Source: Bufo bufo (lineage: Eukaryota; Chordata; Amphibia; Anura; Bufonidae). Taken from it: 64,000 bases of DNA. This document shows positions 44,627-56,947 of the stretch, piece after piece (positions within the stretch are counted from its first letter, which is position 1; each line of letters begins with the position of its first letter). The notes beneath the pieces were generated by a model that saw only the letters and a program-made list of their open reading frames with translations, did not search any database and was not told the origin of the DNA. The position numbers and the translations under genes were made by a program. The DNA lies in the NCBI RefSeq assembly GCF_905171765.1, contig NC_053392.1:110628465-110692464 (forward strand), written 5' to 3'.

Positions 44627-45345
44627 CTGCATTGGTCAGGGCACGGATGACGAAGGCAGACACAGCACACCGTGAAAAATAGTGGTGACTGGGGACTGCA
44701 TAATGAGGGATGGCTGCCGACAACAGGCTGTGGAAGGCCTCAGTGTCCACAAGCCCAAATGGCAACATTCCTAGGGCCAGTAATTTGGAAAGTTGCGCAT
44801 TTAGTGCTATGGCCTGTGGATGGGTGGCTGGTTATTTGCGATTGCATTCAAATGCATCGGTTAAGGACATTTGTATGCTGCGCTGGGACACGGAAGTGGA
44901 TGTGGTCGCTTATGGTGCTTGCAAAGGTCTAGGTGCATGGCGGGAGGCATCCAGGCCTGCGCCTTTGACAGGGAATTGGCCAGCACGTAACACAGGGGAA
45001 GAGGAGGCAGTGGTGTAACCCACAGACACAGATTGTGTACCCAGGCATTTGGCCCACCAATTACGGTGCTTTGATGCCATGTGGAGGATCATGCTGGTGG
45101 TGGTGAGGTTGCTAGTGTTCACGCCCCTGCTCATTTTTGTATGGCACAGGTTGCAAATTACAATTCTTTGGACTGAGGAACACCTACCCCTTGGCAAGGG
45201 AGTGTCAGTATGGGGTCTGTGTCCCCACCGCAGGGTGGCAGATCGCTGTCTTCACATCACAGCACCATGGGTCCCAGTACTGGCTTACCTTGTAGGAGAC
45301 GCAGGAGCCCGCCAGCATACTGCCGCATCCGTCCTCACTGCCAGG
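44627..45345 (-). pseudogene. hAT-B transposase, BED finger and pre-core part
   Basis: The minus strand carries the BED finger CNLCHTKMSRGVNTSNLTTT with HMASKH, and further on MLPFGLVDTEAFHSLLSAA and VPSHHYFSRCAV, matching LSFRLVDTHSFKQLMSLA and VPSRHYFSKRAVP in hAT-A. Bounded by the LTR-like sequence at 45346 and the solo LTR. Confidence 0.8.
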
Positions 45346-45509
45346 TGTCATCTAATGCGCTATAGCACACGGGTGCGCACCTCTCCCTTTCTTTTTGGAG
45401 TAGGCAGCTGGTTCCTGATTACTGTCCCCACCCGGAGGCGGGACTATTTGTATTTAAGGCAGCTTCACTCATCATGAAGTGCCCAAGCGTGGTTGTTGTA
45501 CATCTTGAC
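45346..45509 (+). mobile_element. LTR-like sequence, left part (right part 51829-52180)
   Basis: Begins TGTCATCTAATGCG and has a gtatttaagg TATA-like box after a GC-rich stretch, as in the solo LTR at 54349. The hAT-D element interrupts it. The 5-bp ccagg occurs on the outer left (45341-45345) and outer right (52181-52185), but the right end does not finish in CA, so boundaries are tentative. Confidence 0.45.
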
Positions 45510-46056
45510 TAGAGATGTCCCGAACTATTCGCCGGCGAATAGTTCCCGGCGAACATAGCTTGTTCGCGTTCACCGCGGCGGGCGAACATATGCGATGTTC
45601 GGTCCGCCCACTATTCGTCATCATTGTGTAAACTTTGACCCTGTACCTCACAGTCAGCAGACACATTCCAGCCAATCAGCATCATACCCTCCCTCCCAGA
45701 CCCACCCACCTCCTGGACGGCATCCATTTTAGATTCATTCGGAAGCTGCATTCTTAGTGAGAGGAGGGACAGTGTAGCTGCTGCTGATTTAATAGGGAAA
45801 TCGATAGCTAGGCTAGTGTATTCAGTGTCCACTATAGTCCTGAAAGACTCATCTGATCTCTGCTGTAAGGACAGCACCCCAAAAAGCCCTTTTTAGGGCT
45901 AGAACATCAGTCTGCTTTTTTTTTAATAGCAGTCAGTTGCCTGCACGTGTTTGTGTGTTTAAGGCCCTGCTGCAAGTGCATAGTGTCACCAGCGCAACCC
46001 ATTTCTGGTGTCACAGCAGCTTGCACGCATAGTACAACTAAACTAATCTAAAAAAA

Positions 46057-49000
46057 ATGACAGGCAAAGGCAGGCCACCCCGCAGGGGCCGTCGTGGTGC
46101 TGTGATCCCTTTGGCCCTAGAATAATGCCCAGTGTTCAGAGGCCACATACCCTGAACTCGAAAAGTTCTGAGGACATAGTTGACTGGCTAACACAGGACA
46201 CCCAATCTTCTACAGCTTCCGCTCGGAACCTTGACGCACCAGCCTCCTCCAGCTCAGCTTCGGGCACCTCTCAAGTTACCACTCGCCCGCCTGCCGCCGC
46301 CACCAACACTAGCAACACAGCCGTATCACTTGATCTGTCAGAGGAGTTATTTACACATCAGTTGGAACAAATGAGTGATGAGCAACCATTATTGTCAGAG
46401 GATGTAGATAACAGGGATATGTCTCAGTCAGGCAGCATTACACACATGGACGTACGGTGTGATGATGATGATGTTGTACCCGCTGCTGCTTCCTTTGCTG
46501 AGTTGTCAGATACAAGTGAAGCGGTTGATGATGACGATGTGTCCGTGGATGTCACGTGGGTGCCCGCTCGAAGAGAAGAAGAACAGGGGGAAAGTTCAGA
46601 TGGGGAGACAGAGAGGAGGAGCAGACGAGTTGGAAGCAGGGGGAGGTTGTTGCAAAAAGCTAGTGGCACAGTCAGACAGCATGCATTGGCACCTGGGGTC
46701 AGCCAGACAGCACGCCAATCAATGCATGCTGTTGCCACCACCAGAATGCCGTCATTGCAGAGCTCAGCAGTGTGGCATTTTTTTTGTGTGTCTGCCTCTG
46801 ACAACAGCGATGCCATTTGCAACCTGTGCCAAAAGAAACAGAGTCGTGGGAAGTCCAACACCCACCTAGGTACAACTGCTTTGCGAAGGCACATAATCGC
46901 ACATCACAAACGCCTATGGGATCAACACATGAGTACAAGCAGCACACAAACTCAAAGCCGCCATTCTCCTCCTGGTCCAGCATCTTCAGCCACGTCAACC
47001 ACTGCTGTCCTCCTTGCCCACTCTCAATCATCCACCACTCCGTCTCTCGCCTTGAGCAGTTCCTGCTCATCTGCCCACAGTCAGGTGTCTGTCAAGGACA
47101 TGTTTGAGCGTAAGAAGCCAATGTCACAAAGTCACCCCCTTGCCCGGCTTTTGACAGCTGGCTCTGAACTCTTAGCCTGCCAGCTTTTACCAAACAAGCT
47201 GGTGGAGTCTGAGGCCTTCAAAAAATTTGTAGCTATTGGGACACCGCAGTGGAAGGTACCCGGCCGAAATTTCTTTGCACAAAAGGCAATCCCCAACCTG
47301 TACTCGATTGTGCAAAAGGAAGTAATGGCATGTCTGGCACACAGTGTTGGGGCAAGGGTCCATCTGACCACTGATACCTGGTCTGCAAAGCACTGTCAGG
47401 GCAGGTATATCACCTACATTTCGCATTGGGTAAACCTGCTGACGGCTGCCAAGCATGGAATGCGTGGCTCTGCAGAGGAGTTGGTGACACCCCCACGACT
47501 TGCAGGCAGGCCTGCTGCTAACTCCTCTACTCCTCCTACTCCATCCTCTTCGCTAACCTCCTCGGCTGAGTCCTCTTCTGCTGCTGCGTCTTGCTCCACA
47601 TCAACGGCACCCCCCCAGCTCCCCAGGGGCTATTCCACATCCCGGATACGACAGCGTCACGACGTCTTAGGGTTGATTTGCCTGAAAGCAGAGAGTCACA
47701 CCGGACCAGCACTCCTGTCCACCCTGAACGCACAGGTGGATCAGTGGATGACTCCGCACCAACTGGAGATCGGCAAAGTGGTGTGTGACAACGGAAGCAA
47801 TTTGTTGGCGGCATTGAATTTGGGCAAGTTGACACATGTGCCTTGCATGGCACATGTGTGTAATCTGATCATACAACGCTTTGTGCAGAGGGTACCCAGG
47901 CTTACAGGACGTCCTCAAGCAGGCCAGGAAGGTATGTGGCCATTTTAGGCGCACTTTTCAGATATCCAGCGGCGAAACAACATGCCAGTGAGGCGCTTGA
48001 TTTGCGACAGCCTGACACGTTGGAATTCAATACTCCTAATGTTCGACCGCCTGCTCCAACAAGAAAAATCCGTCAACGAGTATTTGTATGACCGGGGTGC
48101 TAGGACAGCCTCTGCAGAGCAGAATTTTTTTGCCACGTTACTGGACGCTCATGCGCAATGCCTGTAGACTCATGCGTCCTTTTGAGGAGGTGACAAACCT
48201 AGTCAGTCGCACCGAAGGCACCATCAGCAACATCATCCCATTTGTTTTACTCCTGGAGCGTGCCCTGTGAAGAGTGCTGGACCAGGCCGTAGATGAGTGT
48301 GAAGAGGAAGAGGAAGAGTTGTGGTCACCATCACCACCAGAAATAGCCTTATCAGCATCGCTTGCTGGACCTGCGGCAACGCTGGAAGAGGAGTGTGAAG
48401 AAGAGGAGTCAGAGGAGGAATGTGGCTTTGAGGAGGAGGAGGAAGACCAACCACAGCACGCATCCCAGGGTGCTCGTTGTCACCTATCTGGTACCCGTGG
48501 CTGGGGGAAAGAACATACCTTCAGTGAGATCACTGAGGACGAGGAACGGGACATGAGTAGCTCGGCATCCAACCTTGTGCAAATGGGGTCTTTCATGCTG
48601 TCGTGCCTGTTGAGGGACCCTCGTATAAAAAGGCTGAAGGAGAACGACCTGTACTGGGTGGCCACGCTACTAGACCCCCGGTATAAGCAGAAAGTGCCTG
48701 AAATGTTACCGAATTACCGCAAGTCGGAAAGGATGCAGCAGTTCCAAAATAAATTAAAAAGTATGCTTTAAACAGCGTATAAGGGTTATGTCACAGCACA
48801 ACGGGAATCTAACAGGGGAAGAGGTGAAAGTAATCCTCCTCCTACCACGACCACGCCGGCAAGGACAGGACGCTTTACAGACGTGTTATTGATGTAGGAC
48901 ATGCAGAGCTTTTTAAGTCCTACGCATCGCCACAGCCCTTTGGGATCCACCCTCAGAGAACGACTCGACCGACAGGTAGCAGACTACCTCGCCTTAACTG

Positions 49001-49269
49001 CAGATATCGACACTCTGAGGAGCGATGAACCCCTTGACTACTGGGTGTGCAGGCTTGACCTGTGGCCTGAGCTATTCCAATTTGCGATCAAACTTCTGGC
49101 CTGCCCCGCTTCAAGTGTCCTGTCAGAAAGGACCTTCAGTGCAGCAGGAGGTATTGTCACTGAGAAGAGAAGTCGCCTAGGTCAAAAAAGTCTAGATTAC
49201 CTCACCTTTATTAAGATGAATGAGGCATGGATCCCGAAGGGATTGACAGTGGGCGATACATTCGACTAA
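46057..49269 (+). pseudogene. hAT-D transposase pseudogene
   Basis: Starts at 46057 (MTGKGRPPRRGRRG) and shifts frame at about 46123 into a 607-codon open stretch. That holds an acidic/Ser-rich N-terminus, the BED finger (CNLCQKKQSRG...RRHIIAHHKR), a pre-core helix region, HLTTDTWSAKHCQGRY (first Asp), VCDNGSNLLAALNLGKL and CMAHVCNLIIQRF. Frame breaks follow at about 47905, 48110 and 48268, then VATLLDPRYKQK, a stop at 48770 and another at 48896. The C-terminus LACPASSVLSERTFSAAGG, TEKRSRLGQK and FIKMNEAW ends at 49269. The longest intact hAT transposase part in the window, but not functional. Confidence 0.9.
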
Positions 49270-50000
49270 AAAAGGCCTGATGAGATGAGCTGCCTTGGGC
49301 TAAAAATGGTCCACACGCTGCTGTATTTTTATCTCTGAATGCCGGATGACTTGCGTGACTTATCCGCCACCAACTAGGGTTCAAGCCGCAATGTTTTAGG
49401 GCACTTTCTGCCTGGGAAACATCAATTTTTCTGGCTGCTGATACAGCAGCGGCTGCAACAATACCTACTTTTTCAGGCATGTGTACATGCCTAATTTTTC
49501 TGGCCTCTGGTGCTGCACTGTGGCTGCAAAAACAAAAAAAAAGGCACATACATGTGTCAATTCCCCTTTGTGATCGTTACCTTGTTGTGGTGAAGGGGCT
49601 TGCATATCACAATGAAGCAACCACTTCTATGAGTGTGTTGGCAATGGCAATGTTGGCACACCCCAGATGATAAGGTCGTTGCTTCATTGTGAACAGACCA
49701 AAAGCGATCGGCTGGATAATTTTGCATAGGAAAAACATTAATTTTCTTTGTGATCATCTAAGGTGATCATTAAAGCCTACTAGGCCAACAATGGGCCACA
49801 CTGCAGAATCATTGTTTTCTGGGTCACTTAACTGTCACTGAACTACTTTAGCACGACCATAGGCTTTGAAAAACCCCCATCGCCTGCAATCTCCCAAACG
49901 TGCGCATGAGCACAATCATCACTACACAAAGATTGACACATAGAGGAATAAAATTTATGTCATGAGTGTGTCAACTATTGACAACTCTTTGCTGTTGTCT
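49270..50000 (+). other. hAT-D 3' non-coding region
   Basis: No coding frame. Contains short inverted motifs around tgaagcaacca and gttgcttca (49612-49688). No RNA gene recognised. Confidence 0.5.
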
Positions 50001-50900
50001 AAAATCTATTCCATACACGTCCCCTGATAGGGGACGTAACAGGGATTAAACTGATAGGAATAGTACTACTTAACACACCACTCCTATCTGGTGGCACAGT
50101 ACATTGCACGCACAGTGCCCCAAATTGGAAGTAGGAGGACCGACCAAGCATCTTTTTCCATCTCCCGATTCCTAAAATCTATTCCATACACGTCCCCTGA
50201 TAGGGGACGTAACAGGGATTAAACTGATAGGAATAGTGCTACTTAACACACCTTATAATAATAATACTAGTGGACGTAACAGGGATTAAACTGATAGGAA
50301 TAGTACTACTTAACACACCACTCCTATCTGGTGGCACAGTACATTGCACGCGCAGTGCCCCAAATTGGAAGTAGGAGGACCGACCAAGCATCTTTTTCCA
50401 TCTCCCGTTTCCTAAAATCTATTCCATACACGTCCCCTAATAGGGGACGTAACAGGGATTAAACTGATAGGAATAGTACTACTTAACACACCTTATAATA
50501 ATAATACTAGTGGACGTAACATGGATTAAACTGATAGGATTAGTACTACTTAACACACCACTCCTATCTGGTGGCACAGTACATTGCACGCGCAGTGCCC
50601 CAAATTGGAAGTGAGAGGACCAACCAAGCATCTTTTCCCATCTCCCGGTTCCTAAAATCTATTACATACACGTCCCCTGATAGGGGACGTAACAGGGATT
50701 AAACTGATAGGAATAGTACTACTTAAACACATCACTCATATCTGGTGGCACAGTAGATTGCAAGCCGTACGCGCAGTGCCCCAAATTGGAAGTGATAGGA
50801 CTGACCAAGCAGCTTTTCCCATCTCCCGGTTCCTAAAATCGATTACATACACGTCCCCTGGTAGGGGACAAAACAGAGATTAAACTGTTAAGAACAGTTT
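50001..50900 (+). repeat. hAT-D satellite with alternating 173-181 and 240-bp units
   Basis: The anchor aaaatctattccatacacgt starts at 50001, 50174, 50414, 50654 and (slightly changed) 50835. The 240-bp units contain an extra internal duplication of gtggacgtaacagggattaa...acttaacacacc after taataataatacta. Each unit carries the palindrome cgtcccctgataggggacg. Confidence 0.88.
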
Positions 50901-50914
50901 TTTTTTTATTAAAA

Positions 50915-51480
50915 AAAAAAGAGGACAGCCTCTGCGGAGCTGGGTAATTTTGGGCCGCGTTACTGAACGCTCATGCACAATGGCTGTGGGCTCATGCGTC
51001 CTTTTGCGGAGGTGACAAACCTGGTCAGTCAAACCCAAGGCAACATCATCGACCTCATCCAGTATGCGTTTTTTCTGGAGCGTGCCCTGCGAAGAGTGCT
51101 GGATCAGGCCATAGATGAGCATGAAGAGGAAGAGTTGTGGTCACCATCACCACCAGAAGCAGCCTTGTCGTCGTCGATTGCTGGACCAGCAGCAACGCAG
51201 AGAGAGGAGTCTGAAGAAGAGGAGTCAGAGGAGGAAGGTGGCTTTGAGGAGGTGGAAGACCAACCACAGCAGGCGTCCCAGGGGGCTTGTTGTCACCTTT
51301 CAGGGACCCTTGGTGTTGTACGTGGCTGGGTGGAGGAAAGGACCTTCAATGACGTCAGTGAGGACAAGGAACGGGACATGGCTAGCTTGGTATCCAACCT
51401 TGTGCAAATGGGGAGTTTGCGGTTGTGCAAATGGACTGTTTGCGGTGCGTTAAACGGGGAGTTTGGTCTGTCACTGTGAA
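50915..51480 (+). pseudogene. Second, diverged hAT-D transposase segment
   Basis: From ggacagcctctgcggagctg on, it parallels 48103-48600: LMRPFAEVTNLVSQTQGNI, RALRRVLDQAIDEHEEEE, an acidic run, and ERDMASLVSNLVQMGS. It differs by many substitutions and lacks the stop that interrupts the first copy after LLERAL. It then breaks off at about 51425. Either an internal duplication or a fusion of two copies. Confidence 0.8.
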
Positions 51481-51828
51481 GCTGGCGTAACCCTTACACT
51501 ACCTGATCGATGCAACATCATACCTGATATTTTAAAGCACGTTATTCCAAACAATCTAGGAATGTTAGGTGATTTATGCCCTTTATGGATTAAAACCTGA
51601 CTCTGCGTCAACTACGTAATTTTCCATGGGAGTTTTGCCATGGATCCCCCTCCGGCATGCAACAGTCCAGGTGTTAGTCCCCTTGAAACAACTTTTCCAT
51701 CACTATTGTGGCCAGAAAGAGTCCCTGTGGGTTTTAAAATTTGCCTGCCTATTGAAGTCTATGGCGGTTCACCCGGTTCGCACATTCGCCGCTCGCGAAC
51801 AGAAAATTTTATGTTCGCGACATCTCTA

Positions 51829-52180
51829 CTCTTGATTCCCGCTGAAGCGTCCCACTGTGTCTGTTTATTGGATTTCTTGGATTCTGATCTCTGCTTTGTT
51901 TGACTACGCATCTGCCTGCCGTCTGTTTATTGGATCACCTGGATTATAGACCTCTGCAATGTCTGACTACGCATCTGCCCATCGCCTCCTGTAAGTCTGC
52001 CCAGATCCCGACCTTGCACTGCCTGACAACGAGACCGCTTATATCTGCACGCTGTATTGCTCTGAACTTTGTTTTGCTTGTATCTGTCAATTGACTTTTG
52101 AATACTGTCTGCCTGTAAAGACCTTCTGTTCATTTACTCCGCCTTTGTTGGACTCTGTCATCGCTCGTCTTGCCACCTTC
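51829..52180 (+). mobile_element. LTR-like sequence, right part
   Basis: Continues from 45509 after the hAT-D element. Holds two imperfect tandem copies of ctgtttattggat...gactacgcatctgcc (about 51860 and 51918). Sequence style matches the downstream half of vertebrate gypsy LTRs, but no polyadenylation signal or firm terminus is identified. Confidence 0.45.
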
Positions 52181-52185
52181 CCAGG

Positions 52186-52905
52186 TTGGGTCAGTGACTT
52201 CATCGTCCACCACCTCCTCTTCCACTTCCTCACTCTACACATCCTCCGACCTAACAACAACCTCAGTTAGTGACAACTGTGTCTCATTCTCATCATCAAC
52301 CTCTTGAGACACTAATTGAGGTTGACTTATTGGCAACTGTGTCTCATCATCAACATCCACCTTGTGAAATACTAATTTCCATTCCCCACCGTCATCTTCT
52401 TGTGACTGTGGATGCTCAAGAGTTTGGGAATCAGGGCACAAGATGTCCTCATTTCCCTCTTCAAGCAAGCTTGTCGAGAGGCCCAAATGAAGGAATGGTG
52501 CTGAAAAAAGCTTCTCAGAATATCCAAGTGTGGGATCACCTGTTTGGCAAGACTCTCCATGGTGGGAGGAAGGAGGTTAAGTGTGAGGATTCTGTTAACC
52601 AGACTATTGGCTTTTGAGACTGGACTTGGTTGAAGACAGGGTGGTGCTGAACCGACTGGAAACATTATCTACTGAAATCCAACCGACCACCTGGTCGCAC
52701 TGGTCTGACTTTGAAAGTGTTGTCCTGCGTCGCCCTGCAAACTGGGACATGAAGCTAGGTATGGTGGATGATTGTTTTTCTTGTGCTCTGGCAGCAGGCA
52801 GTTTCAACGTGCCCAGGGCTACGGCCTCTGCGTCCACCATCAGCATCACGGCCACTTCCCTATCCCTTACTGCTCGCCTTCTTTATATTAAATGTTGTAT
52901 ATGCT
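52186..52905 (-). pseudogene. hAT-B transposase, N-terminal part
   Basis: The minus strand has RRRTTLSKSDQCDQVVGWIS, then in shifted frames LLEEGNEDILCPDSQ and DDETQLPISQPQ, an acidic SEEVEEEVVDDEV run and a DPTW motif that matches DPTWNEGR in hAT-A. Frame changes near 52610 and 52490. The join to 45345 falls right at the DPTW codons. Confidence 0.75.
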
Positions 52906-52944
52906 TGAAAGTATGTCACACGTACAGGAGCGTAGGATTTGTAA

Positions 52945-53867
52945 GGCCCCTTTTACACGGGGGAGTATTCCGCGCGGATGCGATGCGTGAGTTAAACGCA
53001 TTGCACCCGCACTGAATCATGACCCATTCATTTCTATGGGGCTGTGCACACGAGCTGTGATTTTCACGCATCACTTGTGTGTTGCGTGAAAATCGCAGCA
53101 TGCTCCTCTTTGTGCGTTTTTCACGTAACGCAGGCCCCATAGAAATCAATGGGGTTGCGTGAAAATCGCAAACATCCGCAAGCAAGTGCGGATGTGGTGT
53201 GATTTTCACGCACGGTGACTTATAACATGGTTATAAGGGAAAATAATAGCATTCTGAATACAGAATGCATAGTAAAATAGGGCTGGAGGGGTTAAAAAAA
53301 AAAAAAAAATAATTAAACTCACCTTAGTCCACTTGATCGCGCAGCCCGGCTTCTCTTCTGTCTCCTTCTTTGCTGATTGCAGGAAAAAGACCTGTGGTGA
53401 CGTCTCTCCGGTCATCACATGATCCATCACATGATCTTTTACCATGGTGATGGATCATGTGATGGACCATGAGATGACCGGAGTGACGTCCCCACAGGTC
53501 CTTTTCCTGCAATCAGCAAAGAACGAGACAGAAGTGATGCCTGCTGCGCGATCAAGTGGACTAAGGTGAGTTTAATTATTTATTTATTTTTTTAACCCCT
53601 CCAGCGCTATTTTACTATGCATTCTGTATTCAGAATGCTATTATTTTCCCTTATACCCATGTTATAAGGGAAAATAATACAATCTACAGAACACCGATCC
53701 CAAGCCCGAACTTCTGTGAAGAAGTTCAGGTTTGGGTACCAAACATGCGCAATTTTTCTCAAGCGAGTGCAAAACGCATTACAATGTTTTGCACTTGCGC
53801 GGAAAAATCGCGCATGTTCCCGCAATGCACCCGCACCTTTTCCCGCAACGCCCGTGTGAAAGAGGCC
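52945..53867. mobile_element. Harbinger-like foldback MITE with a roughly 200-bp-arm hairpin
   Basis: The ends GGCCCCTTTTACACGGG and the inverse of GGCCTCTTTCACACGGG are flanked by TAA (52942-52944 and 53868-53870). The centre (about 53220-53674) is a long imperfect hairpin: gggaaaataatagcattctg pairs with the reverse of cagaatgctattattttccc, and the arms meet near ccatggtgatgg (53443). No coding frame. Confidence 0.8.
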
Positions 53868-54348
53868 TAAGTGTATGCGCAAAAAAATTAAAAAAGGTAT
53901 TTGGGATGTGGAAACGTCACAAAGGAGATATACCGCAGAAAATGTCACTGATGTCAGCAGCGACTACTAAAAACTTACAAGGAATGTCACAAGTATTTCG
54001 GATGTGGAAACATTATACAGGAGAAATACCACCACAATAGGTCAAAAAATTTATTAAAACCTCACAGGATGAGTGAAATTAATTTCCTTTAACGATAAAA
54101 AACTTTTTATTAGACATGATTAAAATAATAATACCATCATAATTCATACACAATAATATTAGCATGGAATCCACAATATCCACACAGGAGATGTACCGCA
54201 GATAATGTCAATGCTGTCACCAGCGGCTAATAAAAATTTACGGGGAATGTCACAGGTATTTGGGATGTGGAAACGTTACACAGGAGAAATACCGCAGATA
54301 ATGTCGCTGATGTCAGCAGTGGCTAATAAAAAAATTACTCGGAATAAC

Positions 54349-54975
54349 TGTCACGGCGCCGTCTAGGAGGCGGGCACGTCCAGAGCGCGCGCGCATCATC
54401 AGTGCGTCCAGCGTCCCCCGCGCTCCTGATAATACTATGTGTGCATCTATCTGCATTTATGCTAATGGTTTTAGGGCTGAGCACCGAGCTGATCACTCGG
54501 TGCTCGGCTGTGTAGTCTGTGTGAAGTCATGTGACGCTGGCTACGTCACATGACCCCGCTAGCTCCCTATTTAAACAGGCAATCTGCTGGCCACAGATTG
54601 CCTGTTATTTAGGTTCCACCTGCGATTTTGTCTTTCCTGGGGTACTGACCCCCTGCTGAACTCCTGACGATCCTCTGCTGACTCCTTTGGTACTTCACGA
54701 CTCTCCTGGTATTTATGACCCCGGCTTCTCCTGACTATTCTCTGCTTGCTCCATTTGTACTTTGTAGATTTCCTGGTATTGACTCGGTCCGTTAACGTTC
54801 TGTTGTTTGTCTGTCTGTCATCCCTGCACTTAGTCCAAGCTAGGGATTGCCGTCCAGTTGTCCCCTGTCATTAGGACTCGCGAGACAAGTAGGCAGGGCC
54901 AGGGGTGAGGGTGGAGCGCAGTGGTCACTTCCCTCCCCCCTGTGTGTGTGTGTGTGTGTGTACGTGACCGTTACA
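54349..54975 (+). mobile_element. Solo LTR with 5-bp target duplication
   Basis: Starts TGTCACGGCGCCG and ends GTGACCGTTACA. Flanks ataac (54344-54348) and atatc (54976-54980) agree at 4 of 5 bases. Contains a ctatttaaacaggc TATA-like box near 54569 and a (TG)n run near its 3' end. Gypsy-like by its ends and 627-bp length; no internal region remains. Confidence 0.8.
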
Positions 54976-55276
54976 ATATCACAGGTATTTGGGATGTGGA
55001 AACATTACACAGGAGGAATACCGCAGATAATGTCGCTGATGTCAGCAGCGACTAATATAAAATTATAGGGAATGTCACAGTTATTTGGGATTTGAAAGCA
55101 TTACACAAGAGAAATACAGCAGATAATGTTGCTGATGTCAGCAGCAGCTAACAAAAAAATTATAGGGAATGTCACAGGTATTTGGGATGTGGAAACAAAA
55201 AAAGAGGAGAAATACCGCAGATAATGTCGCTGATGTCACCAGCGGCTAATAAAAAAATTACAGGGAATGTCGCAGG

Positions 55277-56947
55277 TAGGGATGGCTGAACATCTGCCTG
55301 GACGGTTCGCGAACGCGATCAAATGTTCGTGAACCGTAAGTTCGCAGCGGGTCCTATTCATTTTAATGGCAGGCGAACCTGAAAAACAAGAAGTGCACAA
55401 ATAGTCCCACAACATAGGACAGTGATATACCAGATGTATTATTTAAATTTGCGATCTCCATTCATTATTTTTTTCAATGCGAAATATCGGCAATATAATT
55501 TTCGCTTACGCGCAAGTGCAAATGCACTATACAGTACCCAAATGCACTATAAAGAAAGTATATTAATATATAACACCCCACTTCAATCCGTTTTTTAGGG
55601 GACGACTAGTATATCACACCAGTAGAAATTATTTCTTCCAATAACGCTTGTCCCTCTATATAGCTGCAGTATCGCAGCAGAACCGCACACAACTGCCGCA
55701 CAATACAAATGCACTATAATATACTTTCTAACCTAGAAAGTATATTCTAACATTGTACAAGGAAGGCAATCCATTAGAATATACATAAAGATAAAATGTA
55801 ACCTTTAATAATGTTACTATGAGGGTCCATTCGCACGTCCGTAAGTGTTTTGCGGATCCGCAAAACACGGACACCGGCAATGTGCATTCCGCAATGTGCG
55901 GACCGCACATCGCCGGCACTATAATAGAAAATGTCTAATCTTCTGCAATTGTGGACAAGAATAGGAAATGTTTTTGTTTTTTTGCGGAAACGGAAGCACG
56001 GATGCGGAAGTGCGGATCCGCAAATGTGGATGCAGACAGCACATTCCGGCCCCATTGAAAATGAATGGGTCTGCACCCATTCCGCAAAAACGGATGCGGA
56101 CCCATTTTGCGGATGTGTGAATGAAAAAGATATCCCTTAAAATGAAAGGAAATTAAATTATTAAAGTTAAGCAAAAAGCATAGATGTGGTAGGCAATAAC
56201 AAGTACTCGGCGACACTAAATCAGGTGCTCAGCGGCACCAAATCAGAATCGATATGTCCTACCACAATCCGGGGGGTTCCAGTGCATACCCATGAATCCC
56301 GGAGGGAAAGCAAAAAACCTCTATCCCTGGGCTAGATGATGATGTGCTATTGAAGGACAGGGTGGGCAAAGAACTGGGGGGTGCTATTCTGGCCCTGATA
56401 GGCTATCCACAGACCACCCACTCTGATAAGAGCGACCCCGTCCGGAACCTTATCCTATATGAAAATGGCCCTAGTAAGCCCCTAGCCCCTAGGCCCCTGA
56501 CTTCCAGGTGATCACTATATAGATATATGTGTTTTCGACTCATTATAAAAGTATATTATAAGTATATCGCACCCCTCTGTGTATCACACCTATCGATAGC
56601 ACACCTATACTAGTCCTTAAAAAGACTTTTGTGGCCCTATTAGCTTGCGTTTGATGTCGCTAACAGCCTGTCCCTGCTCCACACAGCAACCTCTCCCTAC
56701 ACTGGCAAAAGACTGAATGTAAAATGGCGGCCAGATCAGGTTTATTTATAAGGTAGGGGGTATGTCCAGAAACGTCTTAATTGGCTGTCGTGTACCACCT
56801 GATGGATGTGTCACGGGTGAAAATTCTTCACAATGTAAAAGAATATGGCGGGCGCGAATATCTCCACATGTTCGCATGTTCGGCGAATTGCGAACATGCA
56901 AAGTTCGTGGCAAAACGATCACCGGGCGAATCGCAAGGCCATCTCTA
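55277..56947 (-). mobile_element. hAT-N copy 3, complete non-autonomous hAT element
   Basis: TAGGGATGGCTGAAC on the left and the inverse of TAGAGATGGCCTTGCG on the right are flanked by gtcgcagg (55269-55276) and gtcacagg (56948-56955), an 8-bp duplication with one difference. The satellite unit it interrupts reads through. Length 1671 bp, no transposase. It is the reference for the partial copies at 1-1028 and 2391-3703. GTTCGCGAAC-type palindromes lie near the ends. Confidence 0.9.
55824..56126. mobile_element. Harbinger-like MITE in hAT-N copy 3
   Basis: Same insertion as at 262-586, reversed: ends gtccattcgcacgtccg and gcggatgtgtgaatg, interior of tgcggatccgca motifs. Shared position in copies 1 and 3 shows it was in the ancestor of the copies. 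Confidence 0.55.

Larger units (their letters stand above)
45510..51828 (+). mobile_element. hAT-D DNA transposon, both termini present
   Basis: TAGAGATGTCCCGAAC on the left and gttcgcgacatctcta on the right form hAT-type inverted termini. Flanks atcttgac and ctcttgat agree at 6 of 8 positions, fitting an old 8-bp duplication. The element holds a transposase pseudogene (46057-49269), a satellite (50001-50900), a second diverged piece of transposase (50915-51480) and the 3' end. It is inserted in an LTR-like sequence that itself sits in hAT-B. Confidence 0.85.

Noticed and set aside
46125..47948. 607-codon frame as a domesticated host ZBED gene
   Set aside because: It lies between hAT termini with a target-duplication-like flank, lacks its own C-terminus in frame, and is followed by several lesions.
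54925..54965. (TG)n run as a regulatory Z-DNA site
   Set aside because: It is a short dinucleotide run within the 3' part of a solo LTR; no further evidence.
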